DNA of 64,000 nucleotides from Cymodocea nodosa (taxonomy: Eukaryota > Streptophyta > Magnoliopsida > Alismatales > Cymodoceaceae). Positions within the stretch are counted from its first letter, which is position 1. Each line of letters starts with the position of its first letter. Below the pieces are notes generated by a model, which did no database searches, was not told the DNA's origin, and saw only the letters and a list, made by a program, of their open reading frames with translations. This document shows, in pieces, positions 48,334 to 61,508 of the stretch. Location of the stretch: positions 3,286,001-3,350,000 of the forward strand of contig JAZBRI010000009.1 of NCBI GenBank assembly GCA_036874045.1, in the 5' to 3' direction. The translations under genes were made by a program, and so were the position numbers.

Positions 48334-50150
48334 TGTTTAGTTGTTCTTATTTACTTAAATATATGTTTATATTTTCTTTTAGAAGTAAACAAACAATTTT
48401 CACAAATAAGATATTAAATCAAATTTGTAATTCACTACAAGTTCAAAATATCTATTATATAAATGTGTAAGTACAGGTCGATCCCACAAAGAATGTTTAA
48501 AAATTTCAAACTATTTTAAATTTTTACAACTAGAGGTTTTTGTGTTTTAAATTACTCACTTTATTGAATTACTACTAACTCAACAGACTTAGTTTGTTGA
48601 GTTACAATTATCTCAACTAACTATCCTTGTGGAGTTAAGTTAACTCAATGTGCCTCACTAGTAACTTCAAATTAAAATTGCTATCCATAAAGGAATACAA
48701 CCATCCATTGGGTAGTTCCACAGAATGTAAACAACATAAATTAAGCTTTTAATATTAATTTATACAATATTTATGGTTAATTATCACTAACATTCAGATA
48801 TTTCAAATAGTAAATATATAAATTAAAATTTTAGAATTGAATACAATTGGTTTTGATAATCAGTAATACGATTTTCTATTTTCTGGAATGAAATAAATAT
48901 AAAATATTCAATAATATTGACAATACTAACATTAATGACAATAATAACAATACAAAACAAACGATACAACATAGATTTGCTAAACATAAAAATAGATAAT
49001 GAGTTTTTATTTTGTTTTTGTTGTAATATGTTCCTAAAGATGAACGAAAGGTGAAAAGTAAAATTCTCTATTAACAGTAAGAACTCCCATCACTACATGT
49101 GACATAATTATACCATTGAAAACTTAATCACTTATTGTCATGCATCCTTCTCCCTATAGAATCGCGAATTGAGACTTTTGTAAGTTGATCTCCTCTTTAA
49201 TATATTGGCACTAACCCAAAACCAAGGTTAGAAGTTTTACTGTCTCCTGAGAGATGATTTAGTACTTGGTGAAAATGGTCTTCTTTCCTACAATGCAATC
49301 ACTTCTCATAGTGGTTGTTAGTCACCATATTTGGCTTGGAATCGACCCAACATTTGGAAAGTATCCTCATAGACCTTCGATGATTGGTGATTGGTGGTGG
49401 TGGTGGAGCTTTAAGGAATATCTTACGATTGCTGTAGTTAGCATGGTTCTCCACACACTCCTTCGTTCTTTTTCTTTTCCTTTTATATTTCTTTCAGTAA
49501 TAACTACTTCTACCTAAATGACTGGTTGGATCTCCTTCCTTCCTATTAATGGTGGTGATTTCTTCTTCATTCCATGATAAAAATCCTGCGTGATGCGTGT
49601 AATCGTAATTTTTTTTCAAATTTCTTATTTCTACAATTACTCACAATCAAATATTAGAAAATAATTGGTTCATGGAGTTAATGTATTTCAATAGACTTGC
49701 TTCATTAACTTAACTGTAACTCAATAGATTAACCTTGTTGAGTTAAGTTTAACTCAATGGACTTGTTCAGTTCTATAGTTTAATAAAATACTTTTATAAC
49801 ATTTAACATTTAATATGTAAAAGAAGTAATTCTTAATCATTCAAAAGTTGACGTGTAAAATAATTCCTAACTTTACAAAGGTCCGTAAACTTACCTTAAT
49901 AACTTTACAAGGGTTCTTAAACTTACCTTAGTAACTTTACGAGCTTTTGTAAACTTCTATAAAACCACACGTACTAAGCTTTCAATCTTTTAGAAATAAT
50001 ATTTAATTAACGTTAATTCCTTGAAATTATGCATATTCTATATTTAAGGCATGTAATCATATATTTGTAACATAATGGCTTAATTTTCATATAATAAACT
50101 AAATATTATGCAATTAACCATTAATATTATGTACTTTTTCATTTTGAACA
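48334..50150 (-). repeat. Solo gypsy LTR
   Basis: TGTTTAG...TTGAACA, 1817 bases, homologous to 6524-8727 throughout (GTAAGTACAGGTCGATCCCA at about 48469; ATAGAATCGCGAATTG at about 49156). It is flanked by GCCTC (48329-48333) and ACCTC (50151-50155), a 5-bp duplication with one change. No internal sequence is attached. Confidence 0.87.
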
Positions 50151-50389
50151 ACCTCCAACACCTTCGTTTCCTTAGTCCTATTGCCTCCTTCAAATTGATT
50201 AATAATTGTATCCTAATAGTCTTTCTTCCTACTCTCCACACACTAACTCTTACAACTCTCAAGCACGCACTTTGCTTGATTAGATCCATCATCAAGATTG
50301 CCATATCATCACCATGGACCTCTTTTGTATAATTTTTTTGAAATACATCAGAATATAAATTGTCACAAATATAATGTCACTAAGGTTGT
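50151..50389. other. Short host segment between two solo LTRs
   Basis: Pyrimidine-rich on the plus strand, continuing the composition of 48180-48333. No gene. Confidence 0.5.
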
Positions 50390-51768
50390 TGTTGAGAATT
50401 ATGTTTTGATGATGTGTGTAAAATGTTAAGTAATCATATTTAATCAATCAATTTTGTTATTTAAGAAGTTAAATTAAAGGTATCGATTTTTACAGAAAAT
50501 GTTTTAAGGTTATATATTTGTCTATATTAGATCTAGAAATATGCTAAGTTATATAATATATTGTTAAGTTATATTAACATTTTATACAAATTATCATTAA
50601 GTTAACTTGTGTTTTTTATTTAGTATGATATGTGTTTTAATTCATATGTTTGTATCATATATTGTGCATGAAAACAACTCATTAAGTTAATACAATGTTA
50701 TGTTACAGGTCATGTAAGGAATTCGTTAAGTTAACAACTTTTTTATTATAAAGTCATGTGAGTAACTCGTTGAGTTAGTAATGAAACATTGAGTTATATG
50801 AAATAACTTGTTAAGTTAACAATTTGCATGTGTTGAATTTTAAGTTTACGAATATTATATTATATCACGTGAGTTACACATGTTTAACTCGTTAAGTTAA
50901 CATAATTATATATGTTAAGTTGCATATTTGAATACTAAGGAAACTCATTAGGTTAGTATTATAAACTTAAAAAGTTAATTTTTACTTATGATAAATTATT
51001 ATGGTTTAAACTTTTGATTCATGTCAAGTGTGTATCATATGTCAAATTCATTGAGTTAGTTACGTTGAGTTATAAATTCACATTTTATTTACGCATTTAG
51101 TTAGTATTAACATAACATCTTATTATTACACTTGATGAAAAATTTAGATGAGAATGTTTATTTTGTAGGAATTTTTCAAAGGATCCAAAATCGATGATTC
51201 AAGAAGAAAATATGGAAGAGAACATATGTTATTCAAATTTTGAATTTGAAATTAAAATAGAAGATGTGAAAAGTGAAGGTTGATCAAGTCATGGATAAAT
51301 ATGGAAGATATGTATACGATAAAAATTGGTTATATAAGATATATAGTTTTCATTAATCAACACATATCTACACACATATACACTTACACTACACACACAC
51401 CTACACCTCTTAAAATACACAGAAATGAAGAGAAGATTTAGCAACTTCGAAGAAGATTAGAAATCTAAGAAGTTAGTCATCGAAGAGTTGTAGAAAAGAA
51501 AAAAAGAAATTTACAAATAGGGATAAAAGTTTTTAATTCTGCATTTTAGTTTTTTCTATTTATCAGAGTGAATTGATTTAAGTGTATTTTAATCATGATA
51601 TCATTACACTTAGAATTCTAGAGGATTATTAAATTGTAATTGAAAATTTGTAAATACAATATTTGAATAAATGATTATTACAAATTGTTTACATTGAAGT
51701 TTTAGTTGTTATTATATTTGTAAAAAACACAATTCATTTTATTCTTGTGTAGCATTCAATCCTCCTCA
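50390..51768 (+). repeat. Degenerate solo LTR of copia A type
   Basis: Starts TGTTGAGAATTATGTTTTGATGATG and shows the copia A order: CTCGTTAAGTTA motifs at 50690-50900, the GATGAAAAATTTAGATGAG block, and an end CACAATTCATTTTATTCTTG (51728-51747). The C-run is lost and the right end near 51768 is approximate. It is clearly older than 19063-30123. No target duplication could be identified. Confidence 0.75.
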
Positions 51769-52720
51769 ATTTTTAATTCTCCATATTTCAAAAGAAAACT
51801 TTAAAATCTCTTTATCACAAAAACTATCATCATCACTATTCAATAATATTATTTTAGAGGTATTTGTGTATATTTCCTATCAGAAAATGAATTAATGGAA
51901 AATACTTGAAATAGTAAAAAATGATGGACATGACAAAAAAAATAATCGATGCTCTTGATTCAATAAATTAAAATACTAAAATAAATGGAAAGTTTTTTGT
52001 ACGTTCCCTTTATAAAGTTTTAATTGATAGATGGGTTCATTGTGAATTTTATAATTAAATCTGGAAAAAAAATTTCTATTAAAGTCAAATAATTTTCTAG
52101 TCCTGCATACATGATAAAGTACTTATTAAAAAAAATTTAGCTAAAAAACGTTAGAAAGGCAACACCTCTTTTCTTTTTTTTTGCAATTTTGGTTTGGAAA
52201 CCGTAAATCACTTATTTGTTGATTATTTTCTTGTAAATAATATTTTCAATTTCTTACTTGATAATAAATTTTTTTTTTTTTACATTACAAAAAAAACGAC
52301 TTATTATGACGATCCATATTCGAATCTGTCACAATACGGATGCAAGAAAACTTTATTTAAGCTATTTTTTAAAAAGATTTCTGAAGTATTTTACATGAAA
52401 AAGCTTTGATTTGGCACTCTCTTATTATATCCATCATTTGAATTTGTTGGAATGAAATGAACAATAAAATCTTTGGTCATACTATTTTAAATATTTTCTT
52501 AAAATTTGATAACATGATTTTCTTGATTTATTTTTCATTAAAAAGTTAAATACTATTAAGGCGTAAGCGCGGTGTGTGCTATCGTTTTTTTTTTTTTTTT
52601 TACTTATACATGACCTCAAATAAATAATATACGTTATTTATTTTTCAAAGTATTATTCATCTCTTTTTTACTTGAACACAACTTCCAATACCGCCGTCCA
52701 TACTCTCCGCCACCGTTCGA
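51769..52720. promoter_or_regulatory. Upstream region of the host gene
   Basis: AT-rich, no reading frame with support. It ends with a T-run (52586-52601) and, about 90 bases before the ATG, TATTTATTTTTC at 52633, which might serve as TATA. Base composition turns sharply GC-rich at about 52690. The exact promoter cannot be fixed. Confidence 0.3.
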
Positions 52721-53200
52721 ATGCCCGGCCACCAGCGACGTTCCACCGCCCTCCCCTCCCTCCTCCTCTCCCTCCTACTCCTCACCCAACCCCAGCCTTC
52801 TTCCTCCCTCTGGCCTCCGGGCTCCCTGACCCAGCTCCCAACACTAATCTCCCTCGCCCACTCCCTCCTCCTGCGTGTCGCCAACGCTAGGATCACCCGA
52901 GGCGACGTCCAGGGCTCCAACAGGATCCGGGCCGTCGCAGAGAAGCTCCAGCTCGTGGGGCGTGGTGGGGGGATCTGGTCTCTGGGTTGGGACTTCCTTA
53001 GGAACTACGGCTGGAGGGATCTCGGCGTGCCGATGGAGGAGGTGGGCAGGACGGTTGGGGAGATTGCCGGGGTCCTGAGGGAGCTGGGTGGGTTGAGGTC
53101 AGATGGGGAGAAGATCAGTTGGGGCGCGAGGAACTATGGCCGTCTAAAGTCCCTCTTCGTAAACGTTCTCCGCCCGCTCCAGCGCGGTTTCTCGCGTTCC
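52721..53200 (+). CDS. Host gene of unknown function, exon 1
   Basis: 160 codons ending exactly at a consensus donor (CGTTCC|GTAAGT). The protein starts MPGHQRRSTA followed by a hydrophobic LPSLLLSLLLLTQ (residues 11-23), consistent with a signal peptide, so it may enter the secretory pathway. The mature part has hydrophobic and basic helices (LISLAHSLLLRVANARI, VRNRIRAVAEKLQL-like, WSLGWDFLRNYGWRD, VGRTVGEIAGVLREL, YGRLKSLFVNVLRPLQRG). I do not recognise a named domain. It is strongly GC-rich, unlike everything around it. The ATG at 52721 is preferred over the one at 52672 because only this frame has the leader and joins exon 2 in phase. Confidence 0.8.
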
Positions 53201-56200
53201 GTAAGTGATTGGAAATTGTTTTCATGTTTCCTCGTCAATCTTTAGACTAAAAAAGGGAATGGAAAGGTTGTGTCTTGGTTGGCTTTCTCAATTGTGGGAT
53301 GTAGGATTGGAGGCATGATATTTGCGTTCTAGTGGAGCCATTAATTAGCTAAATGTTCGATTTTGAATTTAACTGACTCACATGCATAGTGCAATGAATG
53401 GGCACATTAGTTTTGATTTAGCTTCTTAAATTCTGAAGCAGCATCACAATATTCTTTATATGTGATTTTGAAATTGAATTGCATGTTTCCTCTTTTGATG
53501 TATTTATTGATGTAGGGCTATTCATCCTTTTTATTCAAGAACAATTGGTTTTTGTAGTTTTTAGTGTTCTATTACAAACTTTTATCCTTTTTATTTGTGG
53601 AATTTTCATTTGCAAGACAAGATTCTCCTCCTTGTCTCTTTTTGATTTTTCCATCCAAAGCCCTTTCTTGACAGTATCCGTATATTGGCAATAGTAAATT
53701 AATGGATGAGGCGCAGGCCAAAGCTTTTGGACATTCAATTATAAAAATATTCAAAAGTGACATTTTTCTTTTACATCAAAACATTCGATGCGGTAACTGT
53801 ACATACCTTATGGCCCACCTAGTTACCATTCCATTTAATTGGCTATTCTATCAAGGGATTCTATGATAGCTGACCCTTGTCAACAAGGATGTACACTGTT
53901 CTCTCTTCATCGCATCATATTTTAATAGATGTCCTATAACCATTGTTCCAACTATTCAGCTATACTACAAAGGCTTTACAACTACTTAAGCATAGGCATG
54001 ATTCTCACTCAATAAGGGTCGACCCTCATCCAACCATTATGAGGACATGATATGATACTCTGAAGTAGGAAAACAACTCCTTAAGTAATTTGGAGACACT
54101 ATACGGGGATGGGTATCATGAATAAGAATTGTTGAGACATCCCTTTATCTTGATTAACATTAGCTTTTGATAGATCCATGGCTCTTGCATAAGTGGTCCA
54201 TATGTTGATCCTACCTTACCATATTCCAAAAGAAATTACTGGCTCAGGCCAACACTCCAAAAGGAAGCATACACCTACCACAACTGTAACAATCAACGTC
54301 AATGAGACAAAGGTCTAATCCTTTAAACAATTGGCTGTAGCCTACAAAATTTATTACTATTTGTACTTGACATGGAGGACCTTGTTTTGTGCCATAGATA
54401 AACAACTACTGTTAGAGGATGAACTTTGGTAATGACTTGCTCAAAGTAAAGAGGCTATGGGCACATATACTAGCAAATGCTTTGACACAACTTAACTAGA
54501 GTTGTCCCTATACTACTTAGTGAAGGCTATATTACATATTCTTTCAGAAAGATGTCACTAAAATAAATAAGAAAGTCTTATTATCTTTATAAGCAAAAAA
54601 GAGATCATCTTTTGGGGAGCCCAGCATTCGATATGTCAATTAACCCTCCTTGTTGCTCGAACATTTCCTCAGACATGGCATTAGTGTTTCACATTACGTG
54701 TTGGGACAAGTGCTTTATCAAGGTCAACATGTGTCTTTGAAGCCTCTAGCTCTATTCTTATTTCAAGTATTTTTATATTGACCCTTCCTTATATAACAAG
54801 AGATAGCCATCCAAAGAACTTGGCCTGACAAACTAACACCAATTGTTAATAATCCTTGCCACGACAACTTGTAAGCCAACACATATAAAACAATCACATT
54901 GGAATGAGATCGCTTGCACACAAGATCTTTTACCAACAGCATAATTAGTTGGTAGTTCAAGTTGACTCACATGTAGTAATCACCAACCTCACCATTTTCT
55001 CTTTTAGTTAATGAGGTCTAGCACCTTGAACTTCTAGTAATGATATGACAACTGAAGGGTATAGTACTTGTTATAGTACTTGTCATCATCAAGGCATTGA
55101 CACCCAAGTATACTGAATCTATGTTTGGTATGCTGTGGTAGATCATTATTGTAAGAAACATCCTAAGCCTGTAAGGATGTGACTTACACTAGTATGGATG
55201 GAATCTTTCTACCTTTCAACCTTTGACATCAAGCTGTCACTTCTAGAAAGAGTGGCTACCTCTCTGCCTCAGTAGGACAATATTTTTCCTCTTTTGTGTA
55301 GGTGGTTCTCATGTCATTATCTCATGTTCCAACTTTTCCTATACTTATACAAGCAAATGGTAACAAATGTATATATTAAGTTGTCTTGTAACACTTCTAT
55401 CCTCAAAGTTAGTTCTTTCTTGATATAACTGCATTTGTATCTCTTTTGTCTATATGGTTGTTAGAGCTCTTCTAATAGGTTTCCATGCCAATGCACATGC
55501 ATCTCAACAAACTTTAATCCATTCCCCTTAACAGAAAGACTCCTTCGGAATGATGACTCAATAGGCTAATCTCATCCCCCCCAACAGGAACACTTCTCAT
55601 GGATGATGTCACAATATTCAACTCTAATCTCATTCCCCTAATAGGAAGACCCCTTAGGGATGACATTACATTCTTCAACTCTAATCTAATTTTTATCAAC
55701 AGGGAGGCCCTTTGAGGATGATAGTTTGAGAGACTAATTCCATACCTTCAACAAGAAGGCCCCTTAGGGATGACATCATAGCCTTCAACCTTAATTCCAT
55801 CCCCATCAATAGGAAACTTGTTAGGGATGATGATACAATACACAAGAGATGCTTTCCAAACGCTACACCTTATCTATAATATATTCCTTCCACAAGTGCA
55901 AACTACAATGCATAACCGATCCTTGTCTATATTGGAGGAAGACAAAAAGTTAGTACAGTTTAGGTCATAATATTACACAAGTTCAACTTTTGACACTATC
56001 TCATCAAGGCTAATAGCACATGAATCAACATTCTTAACACCATTTTTGATCATGCTTTCAATGATAGTGACTGTAGCAAGTTCTTCGCTATATGGTGAAG
56101 TAGCTCATTGATGCATATAATTGGTCTCTGACCCAAGGGATGATGACTGGGCATTTGAAACATAGTAATAAATTGCTCTTTGTCCTATGGGTTGATCGCT

Positions 56201-58347
56201 TGATGATCCCCCTTTGCTAGCCTTGGGCATGATCACTTATTACTACCTCATTTCCCTCTTTAACTAGGGCACTACCAACATAATCCTTGGCAGCTTCAAT
56301 CAGATTTACCATAGATCATGACCCTCCACTAGATCACCATGGAACATCAACTTTGGCACATATAACATGGAGCACTGAAAGAATGATGGTAAATAGCAAC
56401 TACAGACAATGTCATTACACTAAGAGCAAAGAGGGTTGCCTGATACATACCAGTTAAAGTTCACCTCTGTATTCTTAATGTCAAATCATTTCACAAATTT
56501 AACTCTTGGTATTTTCTTGTCAAGGACTCACAGTAAACACATCAGTATGGGTTTAGCCATTCTTGATTAGGGTGTCAAATTTAGTATTAATAGGGTTAGA
56601 CATCATAATGGAACTAAACTCAGGAGTAGTAGTAACAGCATCAAAGGTAGGGTCAATGAGAGCAATGGCACTAATAGATGCAGTTGGCACTCAAAAGTAG
56701 CAACGATCAAGGTAAACCTTTGGTCAACAATACCAGGGGGAATTCCTTGGCCTTTTCATCCATCTCTATTTTCTATCCTAATCTCATAGGTTGCCCCAAT
56801 CTCATATAGAGCATATAAACATCACCAATTGCATAACTAAATTTGGGATCAATTAGCTCAGCACGATTATCATCACTTTGAAGATACTTATAAAGAAGGG
56901 GGCAATGGCAGCCTTAACCCTACCTCCAAATGACCCTCGTATGTACAAAAATGACCATTCCTAGGCATGGAAGCAATTAACCCACCTATGCCTATCTCAA
57001 CCAACTACGAGATCTCAAACTCTCACTAGAGCTCTGTCAAGTAATGGGCATTCAAGAATGTTTCCCCTTCATCAACAAAATGTATAGTAGAACAAGAGGA
57101 ATTTACACTAATACTTTGAGCTTGAAGATGTTGATTCAGAACTTGAAAGTGAGGGATAGAAACCATACTGACCTGCCCTAAGAGTTTCATGCAAGTGCTA
57201 GCCAAATTTTGTTGCTAGGATGAAAACTCTGATGGTAAAGGTGTTCTTTACCATGCAAGTGCAATAACGGCTCCATGCACAAAAGGTGAAATTAAAAGAT
57301 GCAACCCTTTGAATATATAATCAAGAAGTTGAAGAGATGCTTGAGAGATGACACTGTTCTTCGTCAACATGAAATCTACGTAGTGAAGTTCCCTCGCTAT
57401 ATGAAGTAGGGAATTCATAATATGGTTATGACTCTCAACGGGTAGTTGGATCAATAAGCTTCACTCAAAAACGTCTTAGGCTTGGTAGCTAAGGATTGAA
57501 AGCTGCTAGCTGACTCTCAATCAAAACCTTAGACAATAGAACTTAATGTATTTTGACCACCAACTAGGGTTGTCCCTTATTTGATAAAAATTTAGATGCT
57601 TGAAATCAATTTAAGAAATGATTATCAGAAACATTTTCATTTGATGAAAAATTCTTTTAGAATATTTATATTAGTTTCTAATGCTTTATAAACATTAAAT
57701 CCTTCATAAATATCATATACTCATAAACAGTAAGAAAGAATATAATACCATTACTTTTCGTTCAAGTATGTTTTAGGCAGAATCAAAATTGTCTTTTATT
57801 AGAAAGTAGTGTATGGATATGCAACCACTTATAGTAGTTCTAGGGCCAAATAAAAGGTAAAACATGTGTGTATCTCTCAATTGCCATACCAAATGCTGGC
57901 TTCAATGAAGACGTGAAGACTTATTTCCCATGTCTGATCAAATTTTGGCGTATAATTTTTCTGAACAAATGTGGACTTATTTGTTGTGTTTTCACTGATG
58001 ATTTTACTGACATGTTGCACTGTTTTATAGCTTACCAAAGTTCAGTGTGAGACTTAATATCAGAATCTTGGCTATACTCTACTGTAGACAATTTTGGAGA
58101 AAGGGAAAATCATGTCTGCTCCATATAATTCCAATCCACACGAAATGGAATGGCCATTGATTTAACGTTTGCATCTTTGATTAATTTATGCTGTTGATTT
58201 TTTTTTCTGCGTGTTTGTAGATTGGAGAATTTGAATTTATGGTCACCATTTTGAATTTCTGTTGCATGCACTTGTACATGGCATGCGTTTGATTCCTTTG
58301 CTTAGTTGTTTTAGGGTGATTTGACTTGTTGGGTTGAATCATTTTAG
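53201..58347 (+). other. Intron of the host gene (5147 bp)
   Basis: GT...AG (GTAAGT at 53201; TTTTAG before 58348), phase 0. The first 500 and last about 750 bases are AT-rich, ordinary intron. The middle (about 53700-57570) has a different, more mixed composition and many broken frames, e.g. on the minus strand at 57248-57454, and looks like an old insertion. I find no RT, transposase motif or clear terminal repeats there, so its class is open. Confidence 0.6.
55503..55850. repeat. Degenerate minisatellite, about six units of about 58 bp
   Basis: Units contain a core like AGGAAGACCCCTTAGGGATG followed by an AACTCTAATCTCATTCC-like stretch. They diverge noticeably, so the array is old. It lies inside the intron. 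Confidence 0.75.
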
Positions 58348-58515
58348 GGGCCGTTGCATGAGATTGTGATGATACTAGAGAGGGAGGTGGTGCAAGGAGA
58401 GCTGTTGCGAGATTGTTTGGATGTTGGAGCCAAAGACCTGGAGGGATTGGCAACAATCACTAGAGATCTGTTTTTCTCGCATATGACTTCCAGTGATGAC
58501 CACCATGAACTTTGA
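58348..58515 (+). CDS. Host gene of unknown function, exon 2
   Basis: 55 codons and a TGA at 58513-58515. The acceptor TTTTAG|GGG keeps the frame of exon 1, giving a 215-residue protein. It encodes GPLHEIVMILEREVVQGELL, then a Cys-Asp helix, DLEGLATITRDLFF and an acidic/His tail. The join is supported by phase, the donor and acceptor, and continuous helical character. Downstream more exons are possible but not needed. Confidence 0.75.
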   Translation, partial: GPLHEIVMILEREVVQGELLRDCLDVGAKDLEGLATITRDLFFSHMTSSDDHHEL

Positions 58516-59474
58516 GCTGTGAATTTTGTATGATGTCCTTTTTCCTTCATCTTACGTAATTTTTGATTTGATGCTTCATTTGGCTTCATCTTTTTTATCT
58601 CATTTGTCTTTTAATATGAGAACAACACGATGGTTTTGATTTGAACCATGCATGGCTTTTGAAACAGTAGCTTTGGTTGCATGCTTCCGAGGGATTTATA
58701 CACTTAAACATGTATTTAAAAACAGAACGTTACTTCTATTCTTCACTGGTAAATATTGTCTTGGTTTTCAGCACAGTTTTAAAATTTCTCTCATTTTTCA
58801 CTGAAAAAGGTGAAATTTAAAAGGAAAATGTTTTGATTTAGTTGAGAGTTCCATGACTGTGCTGGTACATCTTCGCATCACACTGGTACATTTGTAGTTA
58901 AACGAATTAATGAAAAACCTCCTAATCAAGGGGTCTCAGACATGACTTCGAAGGTCTGGTTTGTTTAGCATTCTGAGTAGTTTTTAGGAAAAAAATTTAG
59001 TTGCTTATAAAATTGTAAATGCATGTTGAATAAAAACTTTTAAGCTTTTTGGATTTTGGCTTATTAGTTCGAAATGAGGTTGAAAAGTTGATATTTCAAA
59101 AGATCAAAATGTAAGTTTTTTTAGCTTTTGGTACATTAACTTTTCAAAATGATTCTCACCATTACTTTGTCAAACTTAAAAGCTTTATACGTATGAATTT
59201 ATCAAATCGGATTTTGCTATAAACTTATGAACCTCAAAAAACTCTTTGAAATGGCTTATGTAATGAAGTGACAGCTTCTTATAAAGCTAAGCTTTTGAAA
59301 AACATAAACAAATTAGGCTAGTGATGGTAGTAGATGGCTTCAAACTAATATCTTGGAGGGAACTTTTGGGGTAGCAAAATGTTGAGTAAAATGTAACAAA
59401 ATATCAACTTATTCTTCTGCTTCCAAAATAATGTCATAGATCAAATTAAAATCTTTAAGATTCCATTTGGTAGA
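58516..59474. other. 3' flank of the host gene
   Basis: The 3' UTR is expected to start here. AATAAA-like signals occur (e.g. GAATAAAAAC at about 59029). No further gene is visible before the gypsy LTR. Confidence 0.5.
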
Positions 59475-61508
59475 TGTAATGTTTTTATGTATTGTTAAAT
59501 TAAATAACTAAAACGTAAATTTTACATTTATAATCACAAGTACATTATGCTTATTGTATTAAGCTATATATGTCGAATTTATAAGAAGTTTATCTTAAAT
59601 AAATTTATTGAAATGATTATCTGATAAAATATCTACATAATTAAGTCCATAGATAAAACTCTAATCACGTGTTATAAGTTATAATTTACATAAATACACT
59701 AAAGAATTCAAAGATAGCATAACACTTATTAAATCTTAGAGCTAAAGCTAGAAAAATTAAGAAAATCAATATTTCATGTCATTGGAACCAGAGAAATTAA
59801 GCTTGAATTCTAACTATTCTTCCTTTCAACCTAGACATTGAAAAATTCAAAGAAAATATTGGTTAAAAAGGTTACTGAGTTATCTTTAAAATGACAGTGA
59901 TTTCTAAAACTAATTCACTCTAGGGTGTTGCCAAAGTTGGATTTACGAATAGTGCACAAAATGATTCTGAAAACTTTTTAAAAATGTGTGTCGTTGGTGT
60001 AAAAATCATATCTTAATCAAATCTCTATGAAACACCATGAAATCAATGTGCCTTGAAAAATAACTCATTTTTCTAATAAGGAAAATTACAGGAAACCATT
60101 TCAAAATGCATAAAAATGAAGCAACATAAAGGTGTCGGACACAATTTCTAATGCTACCTTCAAAGGATAAATCAAAAAATCAAAGAAATATATTCTTAAA
60201 AATTCCAAAACTATTGTAGATGTATTGTACACTTGAAATACTTACAAAACTAGTTATAACACGAAATAAAACTCAAAGGAATCAAGCTACAAAACAAGTT
60301 ACAAAATAGAAGTCATATTGGAATTTACAGAAAAATAAACATACACGCATTCACATGATTTGAGTTAAGTTTATGAACACACATTCACATGAAGCAAACA
60401 TATTCCATGAGATATAATGTAAAACAACTAATATTGTTAAAGAAAACATTATTTAAGCATCCTACATGTGCATATAACAATAAACCTAAAACCTAAATAC
60501 TCATACACATATGATATGAAAATTTATACATAAGTATGAGGATCATCCATTCTCTTTGTACCTTTGAAGTGCTCCACGTTTCTTCTAGCAAATCCTCCAC
60601 TTGGTTGCAATCCACTTCAATCTGCTATGCCCAAGGTTGTTCCCACTTGTGCTCATATTTTCAAGGGAGAGAATCGCCTAGAGTTTTGCTTGAAGAGAAA
60701 GCTACGGTCTTTACCTCTTCAATGCCCCATTAGTTGTGAATGAGTTGTCTTCTTCTTAAACTTTAATGCCCCCTATACACCTCCAAAAGGGAGTTCAAAT
60801 TCTTCTTTTCAACAAGGTACACGATCACTTAAGATGATCTTGGTGTGTAGGATCACCATTAGAATGGAGAGGAGGCCTTGGAGGAGGAAGACGCCAAACT
60901 CACCAAGGTCTTGAAGATGGCTTCACGTACAACAATGGAGGAGAGGAGAGTCAACCTTCTTGTTGGAATTTTTGGACGAAAATGGAGATGATTTTTGGCT
61001 GATTGACCCCATCTCTTTTCTTCTTCTTTTACTCTTTCCTCTATGGAAATAATTCAAACCTTTTCCATAGAATTGATCCTTAGATAAATTTGAGATCTCC
61101 TAAATTAGGCAAGTATCTTGATGTTTGATTGATTGAGATCTTCAAGAGTTGGAAATATGATATGGTCGACCATAGGTTGTTGATTTCTCATGATTTAATC
61201 TAAGGATCCACGTCCTTCACCTTTTATCAACAACTCAAAAATAACATTAAATGTATATGCACATTACACATAAATTCCTATCAGATTAAAACATGCATAA
61301 CTTTAAAAGATAAATGGGCTAATTGAATTAGTGTTAATTTAATAAAAGATAAATTTGTGCGTTAATTAACTTTTAACAAATAAAACATGCATAGCTCTAA
61401 AATATGATTTTCATGTAATCCTTCGTAAGAACATATATAATGATGACTTATCATGTATATTATGCATGAATTAATATAAATAAAATGCATAAATTGAGAC
61501 TTTACACA
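59475..61508 (-). repeat. 3' LTR of short gypsy element 3
   Basis: TGTAATG...TTACACA, 2034 bases. Its first about 400 bases repeat at 63605-64000, e.g. ATAGATAAAACT, AAAGAATTC and AGAGCTAAAGCTAGAAAA. It is followed by a pyrimidine tract CCCTCGTACC, the PPT in reverse. It is a different subfamily from the LTRs at 6524 and 17693. Confidence 0.82.

Noticed and set aside
52657-52920. Antisense and out-of-frame reading frames over exon 1
   Set aside because: They are shadows caused by high GC content. Only the frame from 52721 has a leader and joins exon 2 in phase.
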